Shown: piece by piece, positions 8,718-17,898 of the stretch
Numbering within the stretch: the first letter of the stretch is position 1
How the letters are laid out: the number at the start of each line of letters is the position of its first letter
Origin: Trueperella abortisuis
Lineage (GTDB): Bacteria > Actinomycetota > Actinomycetes > Actinomycetales > Actinomycetaceae
DNA length: 64,000 bases
Direction of reading: 5' to 3'
Assembly: GCF_030811095.1 (NCBI RefSeq)
Contig: NZ_JAUSQL010000001.1
Coordinates: forward strand, 1,426,001-1,490,000
Notes under the pieces: model-generated
Databases searched by the model: none
Told to the model about the DNA's origin: nothing
Seen by the model: the letters and a program-made list of their open reading frames with translations, nothing else
Made by a program: the position numbers and the translations under genes

Positions 8718-11700
8718 TTGTCACGTCTGAGCTGGGCGAAGCGACTTGCCGCCCTCACAACATCCGCGCTAGCCGTATCCTTCATGCTTCCGGCCGCGGC
8801 CACGCCGTCAGAGGACAAGGCAATCTTCGATCAGGGCCATACCGACTCCCCGAAGGTGTTTTGGGAAAACAATGCCCTGACGATCAAGGCCTCCGGCCAG
8901 CAGGTCACGCCGCTGGAGAAGGGACTGCACTGGCTACACCAGGGCTACGACGCGAAGGGCCAGCAGTACTTCTATTACACGGCCGGCGAGGATCCCAAGT
9001 ACCGCTTCCTCGGTGAGGCGGGCGACCTGTTCTACTGGGGCTCCCCCATCAACGCCACCGGCGGCGCCACGAACCTGTGGATCGGCTACGGCTCGGACGC
9101 GGGCATCCCCGTGGAGAAGTTCCGCGACCGCATGTTCCAGCTCGAGCTCGTGGACTTCTCCGGCCCCGGGAAGATGGAGATGTTCCGCTACGCCCAGGAG
9201 GATGACCCGCAGGAGCGTTACCTCTCCAGCCACCAGAATGACTACCGCTTCCTTCAGCTCGGCGCAGGAGCCCACACGCACCTGAACACCACGTTCTCCA
9301 AGCCGGGCACCTACCACCTCACCTACCGCACCACCTACCGCGACGCCGAGACCGGCAAGTTCGTCGCCTCCACCCCGCAGGACATGCAGTGGCAGGTGGG
9401 CGGCTCGGATCCACGCAAGGCCACGTTGGGCGACGTCGTCGGCGCTTACAACGCCTCACAGGAGTCGGGCACCTCCCAGTCGTTTGCGCCCAAGCTGACG
9501 CTCGCGCCGGCTGGTGGTGACGAGCCGATGACCACCCTCACCTTCGATACTGGCGACCCAGCCGCCACCGGCCACGTTGCCTTCTACATCGACGGGTATT
9601 ACCTGGCTGAGCAGCCGCTCACCGGTGGCTCGGCGGCGTGGACCGAGATGATCGGTTCGCAGCAGGCCAACTTCCAGGCCGTCTACGTTCCCGACGCCGG
9701 TTCTCCCGCCCCGCGCTGGATCACCGCCCCGGTTACCTACCAGCTGGGTGCGCAGGCCGCGGCGACGTCGGAGGCCGGCCAGTTCCCCACCCCAACGCAG
9801 GCGAACGTCCCGGCGAAGAACCTCACCCCGACGCCGATTACCTCCACCAAGGTGACGATGTCGAGCGTGCTCGATGGTGAGAACTACGTGATCACCGCAA
9901 CTCCGGAGGATCCGAACCTCGAGTTCGGCGTGGTCGGCGGGTTCGGTGCGGATGTCAACACCGCCGCCGAGGAATGCCCGATCAACTTCACCTCCACCCG
10001 TTCCTCGCGGTCGATGAGCGTCTCCAAGAACTTCGTGGACGAGTGGTGCGACACCACCCAGGCCCACTGGGAGCTGACCCCGGCCACCCAGTACGAGGCG
10101 GCCAGGACCACGCTCGACGTGGAAGGTAGCCCCGAGTTCACCAACTCCGCGACCTTCGCGCCGGCGTCAGGCTCCACCCCCGCTCCAAAGCCGGACACCC
10201 CCGAGAAGCCGAACCCCGACACGACGCCGGCTCCCGACAAGCCCGACACCACCCCCGGCACCGATCCCTCGGATCAGCCGACCGGTGAGGCCGAGGAGAG
10301 CAAGGCCGAGGCCATCAACACCGACGAGGTGACGATCAAGGATGGCCACATCGATTACGGTCCGATCCTCATGCCGGACGGCTCGCTGCGCATCATCGTC
10401 GGCGACGATTCGCGCACCATCGAACAGCACGGCGTCGTGCGCGATCCCGACTCCGTGACGCTGGAGGCCACGGTCGCCAAGCGCGAGCGCTCCCAGCGCA
10501 TCTTCGGCGATGAGACCTACGACTTCCTCGGCAAATCCGGCACGCCGCTCTACATCCTGCCGCAGTCGCAGGTCAAGGGCCTGGTCTGGCCGGGCTTCTC
10601 CACCGAGCGCCTGCCCACGGATACCTTCCCGGCTGGCACCACCATGACCCTCACGCCGATATCGGCGCCCGAGGGCGCTCATGCCTGGGCCTTCACATCC
10701 GGCCTGAGCGGATTGCAGGACTTGCTGCTCGACTCCTCCAAGACGACGACGATCGTCAACACGCTCCCGGCGCACGTGCACGCCAACTGGGTCTTCACCA
10801 AGCCGGGCACGTACGAGTTCGGTCTTCAGGTGGCCGCTACCGACAAGGACGGCACGGCCATCACCTCCGATTCGGGCAAGATCCGCATCGTGGTCAAGGA
10901 TAAGAACGCGGGCGCCGACCAGGGCGCGCCGGCGCCGGACACCAACCAGGGCGAACCGAAGGACGACAAGACGCCGGACGCGACGCCGTCGCCCGAGGGC
11001 AAGGCTCCCTCCGAGGCGAAGAAGCCCGCCGGAACCCCGACGGTTCCGAGCACGCCGGGCGCGACCGGGACCGGCCCGGCCGTCCCGCAGCTGATCACGG
11101 GCGGCGGCGAGGCGCAGGTCGAGCAGTGCATCCCCACCCCGATCGAGACCGAGGTCTCGGGCCCGGAGGCGAAGGCCGCGGGTGGCTCCTACACCGTGGC
11201 GGCGAACACGCACGTCCATCCGAATTGGGTATTCACCAAGCCCGGCACCTACAAGGTGACGATCACCCAGACCGCACAGCTCAAGAGCGGCAAGCGCGCG
11301 CAGGCCACGGGCACCCTCACGTTCAACGTGGGCGGTTCTGGAAACGCGAACTCGGGCCATTTTGACGTCGGTTCGGTTCTCGAGGGCGACAAGCTCATGC
11401 TCAAGGTGAAGGATGACCGCACCCAGCCGGCGAAGTGGGTCGATCCGGGCTCGCTCGTCTTCGGCCTGGGCGACGCCTCGAAGGCCACCGCCCCCGCGGG
11501 ACTGGAATTCATCGCTCCGCAGGGCTCGCAGATCTGGATGATCTCCTCGGCCTCCGTCCCCGGCGTGCCGTGGGTGGGCGCCAACACGCAGCACCCCTCC
11601 ATCGTTTCCGGAACCACCGGCGCGGTGACGTGGTCGCTGTCAAACGTCACCGGTCCAGGTGAGCTCGCGGTCTTCTCCTCGGGCAACCTCGGCCAGGTGG

Positions 11701-11993
11701 TCGGTGAGCGCTGGTTCGGCGGCGCGAGCGGCGATAGCGGCCTTCCCGCAGGAGTGGAGAAGAAGGGCGATAAGTACATCAAGACCGAGTGGGTGGGCAA
11801 GACGCCGTCCGGCGCCGACTGCCAGCTCTCGGCCGAGCAGATCGCCCAGCTCCAGGCGGAAGGCAAGAACGTGGCGGCCGGCCAGACCACCGCGCTCAGC
11901 CACGCGGGCGCCACAGTGTCCACCTTGGCGGCCTTTGCCGTCGTTCTCATCGGCATCGGCGGTGCACTGGTTGTTCGCAGGCGCCACGCGTAA
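8718..11993 (+). CDS. Large surface-anchored repeat protein associated with the ABC transporter
   Basis: Exported wall/membrane-tethered protein of 1091 aa. A signal peptide covers about residues 1-29. Modules of the actinobacterial surface-anchored repeat type (TIGR03769-like) recur: GH-D openings near 34, 543 and 879, and His-x-His blocks THLNTTFSKPGTY (about 182), HVHANWVFTKPGTY (about 684) and HVHPNWVFTKPGTY (about 830). Two Pro/Thr/Lys-rich linkers (about 480-525 and 735-790) separate them. The C-terminus is a membrane span followed by VVRRRHA, with LSHAG in place of a canonical LPxTG. The TTG start at 8718 gives the signal peptide directly. It probably captures metal at the surface and hands it to the lipoprotein encoded next; this role is inferred from gene order and the HxH motifs. 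Confidence 0.82.
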   Translation: MSRLSWAKRLAALTTSALAVSFMLPAAATPSEDKAIFDQGHTDSPKVFWENNALTIKASGQQVTPLEKGLHWLHQGYDAKGQQYFYYTAGEDPKYRFLGEAGDLFYWGSPINATGGATNLWIGYGSDAGIPVEKFRDRMFQLELVDFSGPGKMEMFRYAQEDDPQERYLSSHQNDYRFLQLGAGAHTHLNTTFSKPGTYHLTYRTTYRDAETGKFVASTPQDMQWQVGGSDPRKATLGDVVGAYNASQESGTSQSFAPKLTLAPAGGDEPMTTLTFDTGDPAATGHVAFYIDGYYLAEQPLTGGSAAWTEMIGSQQANFQAVYVPDAGSPAPRWITAPVTYQLGAQAAATSEAGQFPTPTQANVPAKNLTPTPITSTKVTMSSVLDGENYVITATPEDPNLEFGVVGGFGADVNTAAEECPINFTSTRSSRSMSVSKNFVDEWCDTTQAHWELTPATQYEAARTTLDVEGSPEFTNSATFAPASGSTPAPKPDTPEKPNPDTTPAPDKPDTTPGTDPSDQPTGEAEESKAEAINTDEVTIKDGHIDYGPILMPDGSLRIIVGDDSRTIEQHGVVRDPDSVTLEATVAKRERSQRIFGDETYDFLGKSGTPLYILPQSQVKGLVWPGFSTERLPTDTFPAGTTMTLTPISAPEGAHAWAFTSGLSGLQDLLLDSSKTTTIVNTLPAHVHANWVFTKPGTYEFGLQVAATDKDGTAITSDSGKIRIVVKDKNAGADQGAPAPDTNQGEPKDDKTPDATPSPEGKAPSEAKKPAGTPTVPSTPGATGTGPAVPQLITGGGEAQVEQCIPTPIETEVSGPEAKAAGGSYTVAANTHVHPNWVFTKPGTYKVTITQTAQLKSGKRAQATGTLTFNVGGSGNANSGHFDVGSVLEGDKLMLKVKDDRTQPAKWVDPGSLVFGLGDASKATAPAGLEFIAPQGSQIWMISSASVPGVPWVGANTQHPSIVSGTTGAVTWSLSNVTGPGELAVFSSGNLGQVVGERWFGGASGDSGLPAGVEKKGDKYIKTEWVGKTPSGADCQLSAEQIAQLQAEGKNVAAGQTTALSHAGATVSTLAAFAVVLIGIGGALVVRRRHA

Positions 11994-13491
11994 CCGGGGC
12001 GGGCTCGCCCGCTCCCTGGCTCTCCTGGTCAGCCTCGCGCTGGCCGGCTGCGCCACACCCGTAGAGGAAACGGCCGGGGTGGTCGCCACCACCCCGGTCG
12101 TGGCCGACTTGGTGCGCAACGTGGCCGGCGACGCCATCGACGTCGTCTCCCTCGTTCCGCCCTCCTCCGATCCCCACACCTACGAGCCGCCGCTGTCGAT
12201 GCTGCGTCACGTAACTCGGGCGAAGGCCGCGTTTTCTAACGGGCTGCTGCTGGAGAACGCCTCAATTCGCTCAATGGTCGAGGCGAACCTGCCTGACGGG
12301 GCACCAAACGTGGCGCTTGGGGAGGAGTCGGTGGCCTTCGGTGGCTACCACATCCCGCTCGTTGAGGATCAGGCGCTCGACACCGTCTGGCTCGGGCTGC
12401 GGGTCGCGGGCCGCTACTCCGACCCTGGAACCGTCACCTTCCGCGCCACCGCATTTGAGGGCCCGGGTAACATATCGGCCTTCACCACCGGCGTCTTCGG
12501 CCAACCCTCCATCTGGCTCGACAGCTCCAATGGCCTGGATGGCGACGAGCTCGCCCTTCCCGCCGGCTCGCACACCCACATGTCCTGGGGCTTCACCGCG
12601 CCCGGCCGCTACCGCCTCACGATCGAGGCCGTTCCCGACGCCGACATGGAGGCTCCCGCAGGCCCGACCGAGGCGACGATCGAGTTCGCCGTCGGCGTCG
12701 ATCCGGGGCCGAGTGCTCTTACTTCCGGCCACGTGGACCTCTATGCCAGCGGCGACCTGACGTTGCACGGGGAGGACAAGGGCCGCAGTTTCGAACGCCA
12801 ACCGGCCGACGTCGTCGTCGCGGTTCCACACGCGACCCGCACGCAGGTGCCGGCCGACCCGCAGTGGCGCTTCCTCGGCAAGGCCGGTCAGGACGCGTGG
12901 GTGCTCGCGCAGGCCGTGATCGGCAAGCACGTCCACGGCGAGATCGACCCGCACATGTGGCTCGACGTTTCCAACGCGATTGCCTATGTGGAGGTCATCC
13001 GCGACCGGCTCAGCGCCGTCGACCCCGCACACGCCGACGTCTTCGCAGCCAACGCCTCGGCATATATCGCCAAGCTCGAGCGACTCGACTCGTGGGCCTC
13101 TCAGGTGCTGGCGACGATTCCGGGCGCAAACCGGCGCCTCGTCACCGCCCACGACGCCTACGGGTATCTGGCTAACGCCTACGGCCTGACCATCACGGGT
13201 TTCGCCTCCGCGAACCCGTCGCTCGAGCCTTCGGCCGGGGCGCTGGCCCTGCTCACCGCCACGCTACGCGACCTGCACGTGCCGGCCGTCTTCACCGAGG
13301 CCTCCACGCGCTCGGGCGCGGGCGAGCTGACGTCGATCGCGGACGGGCTGGGTATCTCCGTGTGCTCCCTGTCCTCCGATTCGCTCACGCCGGAGGCCCC
13401 CACCTACATCGACCTCGTCGTAGACAACACCACCACCATGAAGTCGTGCCTGGATCCGACCTCGTATCCGGCATGGAAGTTTGAAGGATGA
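11971..13491 (+). CDS. Anchored repeat-type ABC transporter, ZnuA-like substrate-binding lipoprotein
   Basis: Cluster A-I (zinc/manganese) binding lipoprotein of about 506 aa. The lipobox LALAGC ends at Cys27 when read from TTG 11971; GTG 11962 is an alternative, and both overlap the previous gene. The expected metal ligands are split: His69 (DPHTYEP), His328 (EIDPHMWLD), His394 (TAHDAYGY) and an acidic ligand near Glu443 (FTEAST). About 220 residues containing one anchored-repeat module (His201/His203 in GSHTHMSW) sit between the first two ligands. This matches the TIGR03772-type architecture. It delivers metal to the permease and ATPase encoded downstream. Confidence 0.85.
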   Translation: MFAGATRNRGGLARSLALLVSLALAGCATPVEETAGVVATTPVVADLVRNVAGDAIDVVSLVPPSSDPHTYEPPLSMLRHVTRAKAAFSNGLLLENASIRSMVEANLPDGAPNVALGEESVAFGGYHIPLVEDQALDTVWLGLRVAGRYSDPGTVTFRATAFEGPGNISAFTTGVFGQPSIWLDSSNGLDGDELALPAGSHTHMSWGFTAPGRYRLTIEAVPDADMEAPAGPTEATIEFAVGVDPGPSALTSGHVDLYASGDLTLHGEDKGRSFERQPADVVVAVPHATRTQVPADPQWRFLGKAGQDAWVLAQAVIGKHVHGEIDPHMWLDVSNAIAYVEVIRDRLSAVDPAHADVFAANASAYIAKLERLDSWASQVLATIPGANRRLVTAHDAYGYLANAYGLTITGFASANPSLEPSAGALALLTATLRDLHVPAVFTEASTRSGAGELTSIADGLGISVCSLSSDSLTPEAPTYIDLVVDNTTTMKSCLDPTSYPAWKFEG

Positions 13492-13493
13492 AC

Positions 13494-14465
13494 ATGAAAC
13501 GACTGACCGCACTCACCGCGCTGATCGCCCTCGCCGCTTCGGCCGTGGCCACGCCCGCGCTTGCCACCACCGACGACGCCACCGGCTCCACCGCCGTCGA
13601 CCCCGCTCTTACCCAGCGCGTCGACGCCGACGAAGCCGTCGCACCCGCCGGACAGCGCACCGTTATCGATGCCGGGCACGTGGACATGGGCCCGCGCATC
13701 ATCGACGGCCAGTGGCAGGTCCTCGCCCGCGACGACACCGCCGCCTCCCCCACGTGGCGCCGCACCGACGACGTCGTCTACCGCGTCGCCGACGCCGCCC
13801 GCCTCGACGTACCCGAAGGATACGAGTTCGTGGGCGGGTCCCAGGCCTGGGTGATTCCGCAACAGGAGATCGCGGGCGTGCCCTGGCTGGGCTGGAACAC
13901 GCAGGATCCTGCGGTGATCGACCAGGTCAACGGCACGGTCAGCATCGTATTCGAGGGGCACGAGGGCCCGGGAACCTTCACCGCGTTCGTCCAGGCTGGC
14001 AACTTCCAGGGCCCCGAGGTGCTGTGGGATTCGACGAAGGCGCTCTCGCAGCCCATCTCCGTGGAACTCAACACGCACACGCACGTGAACTGGGCTTTCA
14101 CCGAGCCGGGCGTGCACCGCGTGCGGCTTTCCTATACCGCAACTCTCAACGACGGCAAGACGGTCGGCGCCACGGCATACGTCAACGTCGCCGTCGGCTC
14201 AGACACGAGCGTCGACGACGCGTGGGCGGCCATCGCCGCCGCCCAGCCCGCGCAGGATTCAACTCCGACGGGCGAAGCTGGTGCCACCGCGACCACGCAG
14301 ACCCCCACCTCGGACTCCGCGGCAACCGAGCAGGGCGCACACGGGACGTCCACCGGCGTCGTCGCCATCGCTATCGCGGCCCTCGCTCTCGTAGCCGTCG
14401 TCTTCTTCGTGGTCCTTCGCCGGCGGACAAGCGCCGCGCAGTCTCGCGCGCTGGAGGACAAGTGA
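13494..14465 (+). CDS. Small surface-anchored repeat protein of the ABC cluster
   Basis: Exported protein of about 323 aa: signal peptide MKRLTALTALIALAASAVAT, one complete repeat module opening with GHVDMGP and closing with THTHVNWAFTEPG, a Ser/Thr/Ala-rich stalk (about 245-285), a membrane span and a short basic tail (LRRRTSAAQ). ATG 13494 follows GAAGGA at good spacing; ATG 13488 is in frame but too close to it. The stop overlaps the ATPase start as GTGA, so the cluster is translationally coupled. It probably holds the metal-binding module close to the membrane. Confidence 0.82.
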   Translation: MKRLTALTALIALAASAVATPALATTDDATGSTAVDPALTQRVDADEAVAPAGQRTVIDAGHVDMGPRIIDGQWQVLARDDTAASPTWRRTDDVVYRVADAARLDVPEGYEFVGGSQAWVIPQQEIAGVPWLGWNTQDPAVIDQVNGTVSIVFEGHEGPGTFTAFVQAGNFQGPEVLWDSTKALSQPISVELNTHTHVNWAFTEPGVHRVRLSYTATLNDGKTVGATAYVNVAVGSDTSVDDAWAAIAAAQPAQDSTPTGEAGATATTQTPTSDSAATEQGAHGTSTGVVAIAIAALALVAVVFFVVLRRRTSAAQSRALEDK

Positions 14466-15181
14466 GCGTCCTAACCCTGCGCGACGTCGACGTGTGCCTG
14501 TCGGGCCGGACGATCCTGACGGACGTATCGCTCGCCGTTGAACCCGGCGAGATCATGGGGCTGCTCGGCCCGAACGGCGCGGGCAAGACCACGCTCATGC
14601 GCGCCATCATGGGGCTCATCCCCACCGCCCGCGGCACGATCGAGCGTAGCGGCGCTCCCGGCTATGTGCCCCAGCGCCACGACATCGCCTGGAACTACCC
14701 GATCTCCGTCCAGGAAACGGTCATGACCTCCATCCTCGCGCGCATGCGCCCGTGGCAGTGGGCGAAGGCCGAGCATTGGCGGGCCGTCTATGACGCGCTG
14801 GAGATGGTGGGGATGATCGACCTTCGCGAGCGCACGCTAGATGAGCTCTCCGGCGGGCAGAAGCAACGCGTGCTCATTGCCCGTGCGCTCGCACCCGGGC
14901 CGAGGGTGCTCCTACTAGATGAGCCGTTCACCGGCCTCGACCACCCCACCCAGGACTCCCTGACCGACCTGTTCACCTCGCTATCGAGGGCCGGGGTGGC
15001 AATCCTCATGTCCACCCACGACCTCACCCAGGCCGTCGGGATGGCCGACCGGATCGCGTTGCTGGCGGGCACGATCCGCGCCGTCGACACCCCGGACAAC
15101 CTACGTGATCCGCAGATCTGGATGGAGACCTTTGCGGTGCGCCGGAACTCCGCCCTGCTTCGAACCATTGGACTGACATGA
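14462..15181 (+). CDS. Anchored repeat-type ABC transporter, ATP-binding protein
   Basis: Cytoplasmic ATPase (239 aa) of the zinc/manganese ABC importer. Walker A GPNGAGKT is at 36-43, the ABC signature LSGGQ at 129-133, Walker B LLLDEP with Glu154, and the switch His occurs in STHD. The GTG start lies within the GTGA overlap with the preceding gene. It pairs with the permease that starts on its last codon. Confidence 0.9.
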   Translation: MSVLTLRDVDVCLSGRTILTDVSLAVEPGEIMGLLGPNGAGKTTLMRAIMGLIPTARGTIERSGAPGYVPQRHDIAWNYPISVQETVMTSILARMRPWQWAKAEHWRAVYDALEMVGMIDLRERTLDELSGGQKQRVLIARALAPGPRVLLLDEPFTGLDHPTQDSLTDLFTSLSRAGVAILMSTHDLTQAVGMADRIALLAGTIRAVDTPDNLRDPQIWMETFAVRRNSALLRTIGLT

Positions 15182-16020
15182 GCCTTATCGACTTCCTCGC
15201 CGACCTCGCCAACCCACAGCTCGCCTTCCTCCAACGGGCGATGCTGGTGGCCATCTTGTCGGCCATCATCTGCGGCGCCGTCGGCGTTCACACCGTCCTG
15301 CGCGGGATGAGTTTTATCGGCGACGCGCTCTCCCACGCCGTCTTCCCTGGAATTGCGCTGGCCTTCGCCGTCGGCGGCTCGGTGCTGCTCGGCGGGGCGG
15401 TAGCAGGCGTCGTCGTCACTCTCCTCATCGCTGCCTTCGCTCAGAACAGGAAGGTGGGTGAGGATTCGGTGATCGGGATCTTCTTCGCCGCCGCCTTCGC
15501 GCTCGGCCTGGTCATCATGGCCCACATCCCCACCTACACGGGGTCACTGGAGTCGATCCTCTTCGGTTCGCTCACCGGCGTCCAGCCTGGGGATCTCACC
15601 GCCATCGCGTTCGGCGCGGCCGCAATCCTCGCCGCCCTGGCGCTCTCCCACAAGAAACTCGTCATCGTCTCTCTCGACCGCGCCTACGCTTCCTCGCTCG
15701 GGATCCGCACCGGCGCCGTCGACGTGGTCCTCTATCTGACGATCGCCGCCGCGGTGGTCATGAGCGTGCAGATCGTGGGCAACATTCTGGTGCTCGCCCT
15801 GCTGATCACGCCAGCCGCGACCGCCCGCCTCATCACGGACCGGCTCCTGCCCATGATGCTGATCGCGCCCGCCATCGGGGCGACGGGAGCGTTCTTCGGC
15901 ATCTGGGCGTCGTGGGTGTGGGACCTGCCCACGGGCGCGGCGATCGTCCTCATCCTGACGGGCGTCTTCGCGCTGGTGTGGGCGCTGCGGGCGTGGCCAG
16001 CCCGTCGGCTCAGGCGTTGA
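15178..16020 (+). CDS. Anchored repeat-type ABC transporter, permease (ZnuB/ABC-3 family)
   Basis: Inner-membrane permease of 280 aa with eight to nine hydrophobic spans, typical of the ABC-3 family of zinc/manganese importers (VHTVLRGMSFIGDALSHAVFP and the QIVGNILVLALLITPAATAR block). ATG 15178 overlaps the ATPase stop (ATGA). Its 3' end overlaps the convergent sugar-kinase gene by 11 bp, so there is no room for a separate terminator. Confidence 0.9.
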   Translation: MSLIDFLADLANPQLAFLQRAMLVAILSAIICGAVGVHTVLRGMSFIGDALSHAVFPGIALAFAVGGSVLLGGAVAGVVVTLLIAAFAQNRKVGEDSVIGIFFAAAFALGLVIMAHIPTYTGSLESILFGSLTGVQPGDLTAIAFGAAAILAALALSHKKLVIVSLDRAYASSLGIRTGAVDVVLYLTIAAAVVMSVQIVGNILVLALLITPAATARLITDRLLPMMLIAPAIGATGAFFGIWASWVWDLPTGAAIVLILTGVFALVWALRAWPARRLRR

Positions 16021-16933
16021 GCTCGGTGCGCGTGGGGGCGTAGGCCCCGGCATGGGCCACGGTGATCCCGGCGTTCTTAGAGGCGCGCTCCAGGATCGCG
16101 CGCACGACGTCGACCTCTGCCTCGACAAGCCGGGCCCGGTCGCGACCGAGCAGGCCGGCGTCGAGCAGGCCCGAGATAAGGCCGGCCATGAAGGAATCGC
16201 CGGCGCCGACGGTGTCCACGCACTCCGTGCCCCAGGTGGGGACGCTTACCTTACCGCCGGCCCACTTGCCCATCGCGCCCTCCTTGCCACGGGTGACGAC
16301 CACGAGCTGCGGGCCGAGTTCCATCCAGCGGGTGAGGACCCCGTCGAGGCCCTCCTCGGTTTCGGCTCCCTCGCCATACATCCAGGCCACATCCTCATCC
16401 GAAGCCTTGACCACGGTGGAGCGGGCGATAATGTCCTCGATGAGCGGGACGGTCACCGCCGGCTCGGCCATGATCGCCGGGCGGACGTTCGGGTCGTAGG
16501 AGACGCTCGCCTGCGGGTTGGCTTCCAGCACCGCGCGCACGTCGCTCGCCCCCGGCTCCTCGGTGGCTCCGAAGCTACCCACGTGGATGTGGTCGGCGCG
16601 CTGATCGGTCGCCCCGGCGGGCAGGCGCCATTCGATGTCGAAGGTGTAGGTGGCGTTGGAGTGCTCGTCCAGGGTGGCGTGTGCCGTGGTGGTGCGGCTC
16701 GCGCCGTCGCTAGCTGGCATGATCGCGACGCCTGCGTTGGCCAAGCCCTCCTCGATGAGTGCGCCGTGGGCGTCCCTAGCCCACCAGCTACCCAGCATCG
16801 TCTCGTGCTCGAGGCGGGCCAAGCCGCAAGCCACGTTGAAGGGGCTGCCTCCTGCCCGCTCCAGCACGTTGCCCGGATCGCTGACGCGTTCGATCAAATC
16901 AACGAGGGCTTCCCCCAGGCACAGCGCAACCAT
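16010..16933 (-). CDS. PfkB family carbohydrate kinase (fructokinase-like)
   Basis: Ribokinase-family sugar kinase (307 aa) that phosphorylates a sugar, most likely fructose, with ATP. The N-terminus CLGEALVDLIE, the GGSPFNVACGLARL signature 1 and the C-terminal DTVGAGDSFMAGL signature with catalytic Asp are clear. ATG 16933 is preferred to the one five codons upstream because AAGAGGT precedes it. It converges on the permease gene. No transporter or glycosidase sits beside it, so the pathway is open. Confidence 0.85.
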   Translation of the reverse strand: MVALCLGEALVDLIERVSDPGNVLERAGGSPFNVACGLARLEHETMLGSWWARDAHGALIEEGLANAGVAIMPASDGASRTTTAHATLDEHSNATYTFDIEWRLPAGATDQRADHIHVGSFGATEEPGASDVRAVLEANPQASVSYDPNVRPAIMAEPAVTVPLIEDIIARSTVVKASDEDVAWMYGEGAETEEGLDGVLTRWMELGPQLVVVTRGKEGAMGKWAGGKVSVPTWGTECVDTVGAGDSFMAGLISGLLDAGLLGRDRARLVEAEVDVVRAILERASKNAGITVAHAGAYAPTRTELNA

Positions 16934-16948
16934 GACTACCTCTTTCAC

Positions 16949-17188
16949 TCAACGGTGTGCACCTTCAAGTCTAGCGATGTGCCGCCCGCCACGGCGGACA
17001 AAACCACGTCTCGTGGGCCGGTGGGGAAACTCAGCGAGGACAGGATATACGGGTTGTCGCCGTTGAACGCCTCCACGTGGCTCAGCTACGAGTGGGTATT
17101 GCGGGCGCAGGTGCAGGCCGAGCCGGGTGAGAGTCTCCCCCGTCTGCCAAGGAACAGATGATGGGATCCGGCACCGCACCCGGCCGGT
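16949..17188. other. Intergenic space, nothing recognised
   Basis: About 240 bp between the kinase start and the end of the YczE-like gene. Short GC-rich stems are present, but I recognise no gene, riboswitch or convincing terminator. Confidence 0.4.
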
Positions 17189-17833
17189 TCACGCCCCGAG
17201 CGTCTTCAGCCAACCGATATGTCCGTTGCACCAGTTGACCACCAGCCCGACGGCGAACATCGACACCACCGTGCCAACCCCGATCCCCGACAGATAGCCG
17301 AAGAAGACGAGCGATGAGATCCCGGCCAGCACCACCAGTGTGGTATCAAAGACGATCTTCACCGTCCCGAAGCGGATCTTGGTCCGCCACCCAACCGCCT
17401 TCACAATGCCCTCCCCCGGCACTGTCAGGATGCCCGGAGCTACCTGGATCGAAATGCCCAAGCCCAGGATCGCACACCCGATTGCGAGCAAAACGCAGCG
17501 CCAGGCCAGGTGCTCGGGTTCGAGCCGGGTCAGGGCCACCATCCACAGGTCGATGAACGCCGAGAACAGGAAGTTGATCAGGATCTGGAGCCACTGGAAG
17601 GCCCTCCACTCCTTCCGATAGATCGCCGCCTGCACCAGGATGAAGGCCATGTTCATGACGAAGGTGAACACGCCAAACGTGGGGGCGAATCGGTAGGAGA
17701 AGACGAGCGGCAGGGCGGAGATCGGCGTCGTTCCCAGGGCAGATTTCGTCACGACGGCGATGCCGAGCGCCCCCATCGCCACCCCGATGAGGAACCACAT
17801 CCAGCGCTGCCACAGGGGCCGTTCGGTAATCAC
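17189..17833 (-). CDS. YczE/YyaS/YitT-type integral membrane protein
   Basis: Membrane protein of 214 aa with five to six spans. The conserved opening WFLIGVAMGALGIAVVTKSALGTTPISALP and later GLGISIQVAPGILTVPGEGIVKA are typical of the YczE family, whose function is not established. The start is GTG at 17833 because the nearby upstream ATG runs into a stop. It precedes a sugar kinase on the same strand but 250 bp away. Confidence 0.75.
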   Translation of the reverse strand: MITERPLWQRWMWFLIGVAMGALGIAVVTKSALGTTPISALPLVFSYRFAPTFGVFTFVMNMAFILVQAAIYRKEWRAFQWLQILINFLFSAFIDLWMVALTRLEPEHLAWRCVLLAIGCAILGLGISIQVAPGILTVPGEGIVKAVGWRTKIRFGTVKIVFDTTLVVLAGISSLVFFGYLSGIGVGTVVSMFAVGLVVNWCNGHIGWLKTLGA

Positions 17834-17898
17834 TGACTCATCCTAGCGACCGGTTCCGCGCCCACGAGCCACGCGTCCAAGGGCGCCAGAAAAAGACG

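Noticed and set aside
10167..11594. 475-codon open frame on the minus strand
   Set aside because: Antisense to the large surface protein; Arg/Gly-rich composition of a high-GC shadow, no ribosome-binding site or family motif.
16052..17161. 369-codon open frame on the plus strand
   Set aside because: Antisense shadow of the PfkB-family kinase, extending into the gap.
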